A stretch of 64,000 nt of DNA, from assembly GCA_050692985.1 (NCBI GenBank), contig JBOGVZ010000077.1, positions 91,456 through 155,455 on the forward strand, in the 5' to 3' direction. Under the pieces are notes generated by a model, which was not told the origin of the DNA, searched no databases, and saw only the letters and a list, made by a program, of their open reading frames with translations. Both the position numbers and the translations under genes were made by a program. Source of the stretch: JBOGVZ01 sp050692985. GTDB taxonomy: Bacteria > Actinomycetota > UBA4738 > CALAEC01. Each line of letters starts with the position of its first letter. The first letter of the stretch is position 1. Positions 1 to 7,207 of the stretch are shown here, piece after piece.

Positions 1-170
1 TCGATGGGGATCCACCCCGATCCCGAGATCGTGATGGTGCCGCCGGGGCAGGCCCCGGACACGTCCGAGAGGAAGATCTGCGCCGCGCCGGGCGGGTACT
101 GGGCCGAAGCAGGCCCCGCAACGGAAGCCAGCAGGGCCACGACTCCCATCGTCACCGCGATCCTTCTCAC
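1..170 (-). CDS. Secreted protein, N-terminal part only (runs off left edge)
   Basis: Only the first 56 codons are inside the window. The GTG start at 168-170 is preceded, seven bases away, by a strong GGAGG Shine-Dalgarno. The residues form a signal peptide: a basic start (RRIAV), a hydrophobic core (GVVALLASVAG), and a small-residue cleavage site after PASA. The mature part begins with a Gly/Ser/Thr-rich beta-type stretch (CPGGTITISGSGW) that resembles the first strands of Ig-like or IPT-type domains common in actinobacterial secreted proteins; that resemblance is an inference from 30 residues. It points away from the delta-60 repeat gene at 290, so the 119 bases between them must hold divergent promoters. 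Confidence 0.7.
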   Translation of the reverse strand, partial: MRRIAVTMGVVALLASVAGPASAQYPPGAAQIFLSDVSGACPGGTITISGSGWIPI

Positions 171-289
171 GATCTCACCTCCGTCCCGCCCGGAACCAAC
201 TAGTGCTGCACGGCAGTCTAGGCTCGGCGCGGCGGATGTTCAACCAGCCGCGCTCGGTCCGTGGATCGGCGTGCGACACTGTTCCGGTG

Positions 290-1402
290 ATGGCCCCTCG
301 GCGCAAGGCCCTCCTCGTCCTCGCCCTTCCATCGCTCGTGGTCTCGGCGCTGGCCGACCCCGTGGGGGCCGCGGGAGGCGACCTCGACCCCGCGTTCGGG
401 GGGAACGGCAAGGTGACCACCAACTTCCCCGGTGGGGGGGACGGCGCGTCCGGCGTGGCCATCCAGGAGGACGGGAAGATCGTGGCCGCGGGTGGAGCAG
501 GCGGGAGGTTCGCCGTGGCCCGGTACCGGAAGGACGGGTCGCTGGACCCGAGCTTCAGCGGGAACGGCAAGGTCACCACGAGCTTCCCCGGCATCCGGGA
601 AGGGGCCGCCGCCGTGGCCATCCAGGAGGACGGGAAGATCGTGGCCGCCGGCGGGATGGCCACCGGCACCGGCGGCCGGTTCGCCCTGGCCCGATACAAC
701 ACCAACGGGACGCTCGACCCCACGTTCGGAGGCGACGGCAAGGTCACCGCGAACTTCACCGCCGGGGGTGACTTCGCCGCCGGCGTGGCCATCCAGGCCA
801 ACGGGAAGATCGTGGCCGCCGGATCGGCGAACTGGAACGCGCGGTTCGCCGTGGCCCGGTACCGGAAGGACGGAGCGCTGGACCCGGCCTTCAGCGGGAA
901 CGGGAAGGTCACCACGAACTTCACCCCCGGGGAGGACGGGGCGTTCTCCGTGGCCGTCCAGGCCGATGGGCAGATCGTGGCCGCCGGGTTCATCGGCGAG
1001 GGCTCCGACGAGCCCAGGTTCGCCCTGGCCCGCTACCTGCCCGACGGGTCGCTGGATCCGGCGTTCGGGGGCGACGGCAGGGTCAGCACGAACTTCGTCG
1101 ACGACGCGCTCGACGTGGCCCGAGGCGTGGCCGTCCAGGCCGACGGGAGGATCGTGGCCGCAGGCAGCGCCGGAGAGGACAGCGGCAACTCGAGGTTCGG
1201 CCTGGCCCGCTACGAGGTCGACGGGGCCCTGGACCCCTCCTTCGGAGGCGACGGCCGGGTGACCACGAACTTCATCGCCGGCGTGGACAACTTCGACCTG
1301 GCCGAGGCGGTGGCCATCCAGGCCAACGGGAATATCGTGGCCGCCGGCCGGGACGGCAGCCCGGTCGGCCGCTTCGCCCTGGCCCGCTACCTCGCCGAGT
1401 AG
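290..1402 (+). CDS. Secreted delta-60 repeat protein
   Basis: A 370-residue protein made almost entirely of a repeated unit of roughly 55-58 residues. Each unit starts G-x-LDP-x-F-x-G-x-G, continues with a KVTTNF-type strand and VAIQ-x-DGKIVAAG, and closes with RFALARY. Six starts are visible (GDLDPAF, GSLDPSF, GTLDPTF, GALDPAF, GSLDPAF, GALDPSF), so it matches the delta-60 repeat family thought to fold as a beta-propeller-like extracellular structure. The ATG at 290 is chosen because it gives a basic N-terminus followed by a hydrophobic signal peptide ending near GAAGG; the frame is open further upstream but without a signal sequence. No anchor is visible, so it is probably released or loosely attached. 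Its ligand is unknown. Confidence 0.82.
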   Translation: MAPRRKALLVLALPSLVVSALADPVGAAGGDLDPAFGGNGKVTTNFPGGGDGASGVAIQEDGKIVAAGGAGGRFAVARYRKDGSLDPSFSGNGKVTTSFPGIREGAAAVAIQEDGKIVAAGGMATGTGGRFALARYNTNGTLDPTFGGDGKVTANFTAGGDFAAGVAIQANGKIVAAGSANWNARFAVARYRKDGALDPAFSGNGKVTTNFTPGEDGAFSVAVQADGQIVAAGFIGEGSDEPRFALARYLPDGSLDPAFGGDGRVSTNFVDDALDVARGVAVQADGRIVAAGSAGEDSGNSRFGLARYEVDGALDPSFGGDGRVTTNFIAGVDNFDLAEAVAIQANGNIVAAGRDGSPVGRFALARYLAE

Positions 1403-1418
1403 GCGGGCCTGAAGCGGC

Positions 1419-2651
1419 TCAGCACGCGCAGGTGATCTCCTTGCGCCCCTCGTCCAGCGAGCGGGTCGAGCGACCGAGCTGGGTGATGGTGCCGATGTCC
1501 CCCGGCCGGAGCTCCCCACGGATCCGCCCCGTCGCCGTGTCGAGGATGATGATCCGGTCCTCCAGCCCGACGTACAGGCGGATACCGTCGGTGGCTGCCT
1601 GGATCCCGGTGATCTTCCCGGCCATGTCCCACGAACGAGCCTCGGTCAACGTCGAGGCGTCGGCGGCCCTGAGCCACCTGCCGCTGGCCAGGTAGAGGAC
1701 CCCGTCGGGCCCATACACCGCATGGGCGGGAGCGCCGGGCGAAGCGAACGCCACCGGGGAGCTTCGGGTGACCGCCAGCGCCTCGGTGTCGACCTCCGCC
1801 ACCTCCTCCGTCGTGGCGTCGGCCACGTACAGGCGGGAGCCGTCCGGCGACACCGACAGGGCCACCCTTCGCTCGGACCCCGTGGCGAAGCCGGCCGGAA
1901 GGTCGACGCAGTGCGCCCACAGCTCGTCGAGGCTGAGCACGTGGACGAAGGAGCGCTTGGTCCCGTCCGCCTCCTTCAGGGAGTACAGGGTGTACAGGCG
2001 CTTCCCGTCCGGGCTGGCCGCCTGCACCCGGGCGGTGCCCCGCATGGTCTCCTGGAGCTCGGCGTCGACCGTGTAGACGCCCACCACCTCCTCCGTGCCC
2101 AGGTCCAGGCGGCGGACCCGGTAGCGGTCGGGGTGCCTGGGAGGGACATACTCCACGACGAACAGGCTCTGCCCGTCGGTGGAGAACGCCTCGGGCTCGT
2201 AGTTGCCCTCGAGGGTGATCGTCCTGGGCTCCGAACCGCCATCGAGGACGACCAGGGTCGTGGACGAGCGGCCCACGGGGTACCCGGTGCCCACCACCGG
2301 GGTTCCCAGCGCCACCAGGCCGGCCCGGTCCGCGGCGACCTTGACCTCGAACCTGCCGGAAATCTCGCGCGACCACAGCCGGGCCCCCGAGGTGGTGTCG
2401 TGGGCCACGATCCGGGTCTCGCCCTTGCGACGCATGGTCCGAACGACAGCCGACCAATCCGTGGAAGGCACGGCGCCGGAAAGGCTGATGGCCACGGCGT
2501 CGGGAACGGCCTTGACCAGGGTGATCCCTCCCGCGGTTTGGAGGAACAGGACGTCGTCCGGCCTCGGACCGGCACCCGGCCCCGCCTGGCCGCACCCCGC
2601 CACCACGAGGGCCGCGACGGCAGCCACCGTCCCGAACAGCCTGTACCGCAT
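1419..2651 (-). CDS. Lipoprotein with YncE-like beta-propeller
   Basis: A 410-residue protein with a lipoprotein signal peptide (MRYRLFGTVAAVAALVVAGC), the Cys at residue 20 following a VAG lipobox, so it should be anchored outside the membrane. The rest contains spaced propeller-type strands such as GTRLWSREI, VSPDGSRLYVADATTEEVAEVD, VYGPDGVLYLASG and ATDGIRLYVGLEDRIIILDTATG, typical of YncE/YVTN-like surface propellers. It ends close to the stop of the delta-60 gene, with which it is convergent (16 bases apart). The frame is open well upstream, but this ATG gives the signal peptide. Substrate unknown. Confidence 0.8.
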   Translation of the reverse strand: MRYRLFGTVAAVAALVVAGCGQAGPGAGPRPDDVLFLQTAGGITLVKAVPDAVAISLSGAVPSTDWSAVVRTMRRKGETRIVAHDTTSGARLWSREISGRFEVKVAADRAGLVALGTPVVGTGYPVGRSSTTLVVLDGGSEPRTITLEGNYEPEAFSTDGQSLFVVEYVPPRHPDRYRVRRLDLGTEEVVGVYTVDAELQETMRGTARVQAASPDGKRLYTLYSLKEADGTKRSFVHVLSLDELWAHCVDLPAGFATGSERRVALSVSPDGSRLYVADATTEEVAEVDTEALAVTRSSPVAFASPGAPAHAVYGPDGVLYLASGRWLRAADASTLTEARSWDMAGKITGIQAATDGIRLYVGLEDRIIILDTATGRIRGELRPGDIGTITQLGRSTRSLDEGRKEITCAC

Positions 2652-2798
2652 GGAAACTCCCTTCTCGGTCGGTCCGGTGCGTAGGACGACCCGGATCCGC
2701 CCCCGGTTCACCCCACCTGGACGGAGAGTGAAGGAGCGAGGGTCGACGGCGCTCGGGTACGGTGGGGTCACAGCGAACGCCGACCGGAGGGATGGCTC

Positions 2799-3650
2799 AT
2801 GCTTCGCCGCTTCCAGCAGGTCGACGTGTTCGGCGCGAGGCCGTACTCGGGGAACCCCCTGGCGGTGGTGCACGACGCCGAGGGCCTCTCGACCGAAGAG
2901 ATGCAGCGCCTCGCCCGGTGGGCGAACCTTTCCGAGACCGCGTTCCTGTTGCCCCCCACCTCCCCAGAAGCCGACTACAGGGTCCGCATCTTCACCCTGG
3001 CCCGCGAGCTGCCCTTCGCCGGCCACCCCACGCTCGGCGCCTGCCACGCCTGGCTGACCACCGGGGGCCAGCCGCGGCGAACCGACGTGGCGGTCCAAGA
3101 ATGCGGGATCGGCCTGATCCCGGTCAGGGGTGTCGGCGAGCGACTGGCATTCTCGGCGCCATCGCTCGTGCGGTCGGGCCCGGTGGAGGAGGGGTTCGTC
3201 GGAGATGTGGCCTCCGTCCTGGGCATCGATCGGGGCCGGATCGTCGCTGCCCAGTGGGCCGACAACGGACCCGGGTGGGTCGCGATCCTGCTCGAAGACG
3301 CCGCCACGGTCCTGGCGCTGGAACCAGACTTCAGCCGGTATCGAGGCCAGGGCAGCCTCGACATCGGCGTCGTCGGCCCGTATCCGGAAGGGTCGGAGTG
3401 CGCCTTCGAGGTACGAGCGCTGTTCAGCGATGAGCGGGGGGAGATGAGGGAAGACCCCGTGACCGGCAGCCTCAACGCCTCGCTCGCCCAGTGGCTCCTG
3501 GCAACCGGACGTGCCTCTGCTCCCTACGTCGCGAGCCAGGGGACCCAGCTCGGCCGCACGGGCCGCGTGCACATCGACCAGGGCGGCGAGGGTACGGTGT
3601 GGGTTGGAGGCGCCACGGTGACCTGCATCTCGGGTCAGATCGAGAGCTAG
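2799..3650 (+). CDS. PhzF-family isomerase-like protein
   Basis: A 283-residue protein of the PhzF/diaminopimelate-epimerase fold family. The first half carries the hallmark segments FQQVDVFGARPYSGNP, NLSETAF with the expected catalytic Glu at residue 46, and ELPFAGHPTLGACHA; the C-terminal half has the matching EDPVTGSLNASLAQWL segment. Length equals the family norm of about 260-300. A GGAGGG ribosome site precedes the ATG. No phenazine genes are nearby, so it is one of the many stand-alone PhzF homologues of unknown substrate, probably a cytosolic isomerase. Confidence 0.9.
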   Translation: MLRRFQQVDVFGARPYSGNPLAVVHDAEGLSTEEMQRLARWANLSETAFLLPPTSPEADYRVRIFTLARELPFAGHPTLGACHAWLTTGGQPRRTDVAVQECGIGLIPVRGVGERLAFSAPSLVRSGPVEEGFVGDVASVLGIDRGRIVAAQWADNGPGWVAILLEDAATVLALEPDFSRYRGQGSLDIGVVGPYPEGSECAFEVRALFSDERGEMREDPVTGSLNASLAQWLLATGRASAPYVASQGTQLGRTGRVHIDQGGEGTVWVGGATVTCISGQIES

Positions 3651-3794
3651 ATCCAGCAACGGGACATCGCGGGCGGGTCGGTCGCCGCTGGTGAAGGTAT
3701 CGGGACAGTGTTCGAACCGGACAGGGAAGCTAGACGACGTGGATGCCGGCGGCCCCCGGGACCTGCGGCGCTACTGATGGCGGTCGGGCCTGGC

Positions 3795-3811
3795 GTCGAG
3801 GGACCCTCGAC
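3795..3811. terminator. Inverted repeat between convergent genes
   Basis: A perfect 8-bp inverted repeat (GTCGAGGG and CCCTCGAC) around a single central base, in the 200-bp gap between the stops of the PhzF gene and the leftward membrane-anchored gene. Position between two convergent genes suggests a bidirectional terminator, but there is no T-tract and a one-base loop is too tight for a hairpin, so it could also be a protein-binding palindrome. The rest of 3651-3850 holds nothing recognisable. Confidence 0.3.
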
Positions 3812-3850
3812 CCGTCTTCCTCACGGCGGTCCTTTCGACGTGATCGGGCC

Positions 3851-4492
3851 TTAGCGGTTTCCCCTGGACACGGCGAGGATGCGGCGACGCAGCCGCAGGG
3901 CCGCCAGCGACAGGGCCACCAGCCCGGCGAGCGCCAGCGCGATCCAACCCCAGGACGTCGCTTGGGCCGCGGGCAGGGTATCCGAGACGGACTCGCGGTC
4001 AACGACCGCGGGCACGGGGTTCGTCTCCGGCAGGCCCTGGTCCACCAGGTAATGGAAGAACCCGGGGGAGCTCCGGTACCAGCCCGCGGTGATCGGGCCG
4101 CCTTCCTCAGTGATCTGTAACGTAAGTCGCTGTCCCGCAGGTGTGTAGGTGACCGGGCCGCCCTTGGCGTGCGGGTACAACTCCTGCCGGACGATCTCAT
4201 CCTGCGTGCTCGGCTCGAACCGGTAGGTCACGACGTACCTGGGTCCCAGCTCGGCAGCGGTGAGCCCGAGCTCCGCGATCGAGCCGGCCCTCGCGTCATC
4301 CAGACCGCCGGCCACATCGATCCCGGACTCCCACATCCCGTTCGTGGCCGGAGCGGAGATGCGCAGGCCTCCTCCCCCTAGTCCCGGTCCCCTGACGTGC
4401 CCCTCGGCGATCGTCAACTTGGCGGCCGCCGGGCTGGCGACGGCCAGGAGGAGCGCTCCCACCGTCCCGACGAACAGCGCTCGTGCTTTCAT
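3851..4492 (-). CDS. Secreted, C-terminally membrane-anchored protein of unknown function
   Basis: A 213-residue protein with an N-terminal signal peptide (MKARALFVGTVGALLLAVASPAAA, cut near AAA-K), an extracellular domain of about 150 residues, and one C-terminal membrane helix (WIALALAGLVALSLAAL) followed by a basic tail RLRRR. It is therefore a type I anchored surface protein. The soluble domain is unfamiliar; it contains RYVVTYRFEPSTQDEIVRQ and a Gly-rich N-terminal part. The 295 bases upstream (4493-4787) contain no convincing gene and should hold its promoter. Confidence 0.72.
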   Translation of the reverse strand: MKARALFVGTVGALLLAVASPAAAKLTIAEGHVRGPGLGGGGLRISAPATNGMWESGIDVAGGLDDARAGSIAELGLTAAELGPRYVVTYRFEPSTQDEIVRQELYPHAKGGPVTYTPAGQRLTLQITEEGGPITAGWYRSSPGFFHYLVDQGLPETNPVPAVVDRESVSDTLPAAQATSWGWIALALAGLVALSLAALRLRRRILAVSRGNR

Positions 4493-4787
4493 CGGCTCCT
4501 CTTTCGCTCGGCTGTCGCTACTACACGCTCGGCGGCGCGGAGGTTCCCGGTCAGCGCGCCGTCTCGGCGCTCCGGGTCGTCTCCTCCTTCGGGAGGGCGG
4601 ATTCCGGCCGGGACGTGACGTCTCCCCGCGCCGCAGCTAGGTGTTCCCGTTCGCGGAAGTCTTCGCGCCGCTCTTCTCGCGCCCGGGTTCGAACAAGCCT
4701 TGAAAGTGGAGGTGGCGCGACGTTGTGTGAACCGCATCCGTTCCTACGATGCCTTGCTGCGGGGAGGGCGCCGCCTGACCATGGACC

Positions 4788-5210
4788 TCAGTCGGACGCC
4801 TGGACCTCGACGATCTCTAGGATCTCGGAGAGCTCTGTGACATCGTCGGGATTCCGGGTGTACAGAGGCAGTCCGGTTGCGAGAGCGGTAGCCGCGATGA
4901 GCAGATCCAGAGCACGACGGCCGCGTGCCTTTCGGCCCGCCGCCGCGACCGCCGCGTAGACGCGCCCGTACGCGCGGGCAACGGCCGCGTCGATGGGGAG
5001 GGGATCGAACGTCGCCTCGGCCCGCTGAAGCCGGTCCTGCCGGCGCGCGCGTTCGTCGGGATCCGCCGTCGCGTGCGGACCGGCGGCAAGCTCGGCCATC
5101 GTCACGGCCGTGACCGCAACCTCGGCAGGAAGCTGGTCTTGGCCGACCCGCTCCAGATCGATGACGACAGAGGTATCAACAAGCCCGCGGTCGTGACGTC
5201 GCTCAGCCAC
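4788..5210 (-). CDS. vapC: PIN-domain ribonuclease toxin (VapC-like)
   Basis: A 140-residue PIN domain protein. Acidic metal-binding positions are visible: the Asp in LVDTSVVIDLE near residue 12, the Glu of TMAELAAG, and the C-terminal Asp in ALDLLIAATALATGLPLYTRNPDDV, which matches the VapC pattern. VapC-type toxins are Mg-dependent RNases that cut tRNA or rRNA when free of antitoxin. The GTG start at 5208-5210 overlaps the end of the upstream antitoxin gene by 8 bases, indicating translational coupling. About 130-140 aa is the usual length, so the gene looks intact. Confidence 0.88.
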   Translation of the reverse strand: MAERRHDRGLVDTSVVIDLERVGQDQLPAEVAVTAVTMAELAAGPHATADPDERARRQDRLQRAEATFDPLPIDAAVARAYGRVYAAVAAAGRKARGRRALDLLIAATALATGLPLYTRNPDDVTELSEILEIVEVQASD

Positions 5211-5460
5211 GCGGGGCCGCGTTCTGGTCGATCAACGCATCGACGTCCTTGCGTAGACGCTCGAAATCCACGCGGGGGGCCGCCGCGAACGCCGCAACGG
5301 CCTGTTCTGCCGGCACGAACACCCGCTGCCGGAGCGGGGTCAGCTCGCCGACCGGCACGCCGTTGCGCGTCACGACGAAGGAATCCCCTCGGTCGAGGGC
5401 GCGCATGATCTCGCCGCTCTGGTTCCGCAGCTCTCGCTGTGTGATCTCTCGGCTCGCCAT
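5203..5460 (-). CDS. Phd/YefM-family antitoxin
   Basis: An 85-residue protein beginning MASREITQRELRNQSGEIM and continuing RALDRGDSFVVTRNGVPVGEL, the standard Phd/YefM DNA-binding N-terminal fold, with a charged C-terminal tail that normally wraps the toxin. The ATG at 5458-5460 is preferred over the longer open frame, which would read through the operator and a tRNA-like sequence. It is the first gene of a toxin-antitoxin operon with the PIN gene. The palindrome at 5472-5487, directly upstream, is the likely autoregulatory site. Confidence 0.88.
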   Translation of the reverse strand: MASREITQRELRNQSGEIMRALDRGDSFVVTRNGVPVGELTPLRQRVFVPAEQAVAAFAAAPRVDFERLRKDVDALIDQNAAPRG

Positions 5461-5471
5461 TTCGGGGTATT

Positions 5472-5487
5472 GTAGCACACGTGCTAC
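5472..5487. promoter_or_regulatory. Palindromic operator of the toxin-antitoxin operon
   Basis: A perfect 7-bp inverted repeat, GTAGCAC and GTGCTAC, separated by AC, only 12 bases before the antitoxin start. Phd/YefM antitoxins autorepress by binding such short palindromes in their promoter. The surrounding bases are distinctly AT-richer than the neighbourhood, consistent with a promoter region. Function is inferred from position and symmetry. Confidence 0.6.
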
Positions 5488-5524
5488 GAAACAAAGCCAC
5501 GAGCCTAGGCTGTGCCTGCTCTGC

Positions 5525-5590
5525 TGGTGGGGAGGAGTGGACTCGAACCACCGATCGGCGTTGCCCATCGTTTCGCAGTCCACCGCGGGG
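5525..5590 (-). other. tRNA-like 3' remnant with encoded CCA (class II type)
   Basis: On the minus strand this reads like the 3' half of a tRNA: a small variable-arm hairpin (GGC-AAC-GCC), a T arm GGTGG-TTCGAGT-CCACT with a canonical loop, an acceptor 3' strand CCTCCCC, discriminator A and an encoded CCA. The matching acceptor 5' strand GGGGAGG is not found within 100 bases upstream, and the anticodon stem does not pair. It is therefore a truncated or decayed tRNA rather than a working gene. The CCA ending contrasts with the intact tRNAs of this window, which do not encode CCA. Confidence 0.5.
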
Positions 5591-5629
5591 CCAAAGCGGG
5601 GCACATCACTCTCCTCCGCGCCCCCTGGC

Positions 5630-6946
5630 TCACGCCAACGGGTTAGCCACCTGACCGAGAAACAGCGGGGTGTGCTCCTGGGTGTCGACGATCACGAAGG
5701 CGAAGGGTCGGTCGGCATGGATGATCGCGTCCGGCGGCGGTGGTCCAGAGGTCGCAAAGCCCAGGCCCGTGACGGCGGCAGCCTCGGTCCCCCACTCGTC
5801 CACGGCGATGTTCGCCCGGTGGATGGCATCGCCGATCCAGAACTGGGCCTCTGTGATCCCGGAGAAGTCCGCAGCCTCGGAGTCGAACGGCTCCTTCATC
5901 CCCAAGGCTTCCAGGAGTGGGATAAGTTCAATGTCGGTAGCGAAGTCCCACCGGGGCAGATGGAGGTCGACGGTGCCCTGGGTGAGCTCCTCGCCGACCG
6001 CGACCAGCACGTCCTCGATCAACACCTCCGCCGGGGTTCGGTCACCGGAAGGGACGAGGAGCCACATCGCCAGCCGCTCACCAGCATACGGCAGCTCCAC
6101 GGCCTGCCAGCCGTCGCCCTGTGTGTACCGCATCGTCCCCAACTGCCGCATGGTGGGCACCATTGCCTTGGACCCATCAGCAAGAGTGAACGGCATCACC
6201 TTGGTCGGGTCCTCTGCGAACGGCAGCAGCCAGTCGGCCTTTAGGTAGACGGCGTTGGCGAGCACGAGACGAGTCCTCCGGTCGAGGCTGTCGAAGAGCC
6301 GGTCGATACGTCCTCGGGTCCGTTCGCTGACCCAGTTGTCGATGATCTCCTTCGCGCCGTCCGGGGTGCCGAAGTCGACGGGTATGGCTTTGCCGCCATA
6401 GTACGCGGCCAGCGTGGCCAGGTATTTCTCCCTGATCGGGAAGCCGATCTGGGGGAACACGCCATTGGCGATCTGCAGGGCCGGTGGCTCACTGCCGGTC
6501 CGCGCGGGACGGGTCGCGTCCGGGGACGGGGATTCGAGTTCGGCCGGTGCGGCGTCCGCGAGCAGGCGGTCAAGCGCTTCGAAGGCAGCCTCCCTCATGG
6601 CGCTTTCGGAGGGGAAGCCGAACACCGCGTCGATCTCCTGCGCTGTCGCTCCCTCAGCACCGGCGCGAGCCATCCCAAACGCCAACGCGATGCTGGCGGG
6701 AGACAGCACTACGTTGTTCCCGGGCTGAGTGACCTGACCGAAGGCTTGGATGCCGAAGCACGTCATGCCCCCGACCAGTGCAGAGATGTCCCCATGGGCG
6801 GGATCGGCGCAGTCGATGGCTCCGGTGAGATCGCGTCCCCCGGCAGGGCGCTGCGACTCCGGCGCCTCGTTGGACGGCGCGCCGCAACCAACCAGGGCAA
6901 GCAGCGACACAACGGTAAGCCTCAGGCCGATCATGCGCTTGAACAT
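5630..6946 (-). CDS. Lipoprotein serpin (serine/cysteine protease inhibitor)
   Basis: A 438-residue serpin. The chosen ATG (6944-6946) gives a lipoprotein signal peptide ending LLALVGC; the open frame extends 45 codons further without a plausible start region. Serpin hallmarks follow in order: NNVVLSPASIALAFGMARAGA, TRGRIDRLF, TRLVLANAVYLKADW, MWLLVPS, the hinge DEWGTEAAAVTG that leads into the reactive loop (GLGFATSGP), and the C-terminal signature HADRPFAFVIVD followed by PLFLGQVANP. The Ala-rich hinge implies an inhibitory serpin able to insert its loop. Bacterial serpins are thought to protect against environmental or host proteases. An acidic Pro/Ser-rich insert near residues 150-170 is unusual. 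Confidence 0.92.
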   Translation of the reverse strand: MFKRMIGLRLTVVSLLALVGCGAPSNEAPESQRPAGGRDLTGAIDCADPAHGDISALVGGMTCFGIQAFGQVTQPGNNVVLSPASIALAFGMARAGAEGATAQEIDAVFGFPSESAMREAAFEALDRLLADAAPAELESPSPDATRPARTGSEPPALQIANGVFPQIGFPIREKYLATLAAYYGGKAIPVDFGTPDGAKEIIDNWVSERTRGRIDRLFDSLDRRTRLVLANAVYLKADWLLPFAEDPTKVMPFTLADGSKAMVPTMRQLGTMRYTQGDGWQAVELPYAGERLAMWLLVPSGDRTPAEVLIEDVLVAVGEELTQGTVDLHLPRWDFATDIELIPLLEALGMKEPFDSEAADFSGITEAQFWIGDAIHRANIAVDEWGTEAAAVTGLGFATSGPPPPDAIIHADRPFAFVIVDTQEHTPLFLGQVANPLA

Positions 6947-7094
6947 GGCTCCCGTGCCCTTCCTCGGTTGTCCCTGAGCTGTTGGACGGTCCCAGTCCAG
7001 CGATTGTTCCCGCCTCTGGGAACTCAGACGGTCGGATCCCCGATCTGGGTCAAACCTGGCGTTGGGCTCGGATGTTGGCACACCAGGTCAACGC

Positions 7095-7169
<75 letters not shown>

Positions 7170-7207
7170 TCGGTGAGCCGATTGTAGCAGCCGGACCCGG
7201 CGGGCCC

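Noticed and set aside
4493..4787. Small minus-strand ORF at 4489-4737
   Set aside because: Arg-rich, no ribosome site, overlaps the start of the neighbouring secreted protein; more likely the promoter region.
5525..5620. Functional selenocysteine or serine tRNA
   Set aside because: GGAGGAG upstream could pair with CTCCTCC, but then the T arm and CCA would be misplaced, and no anticodon stem forms.
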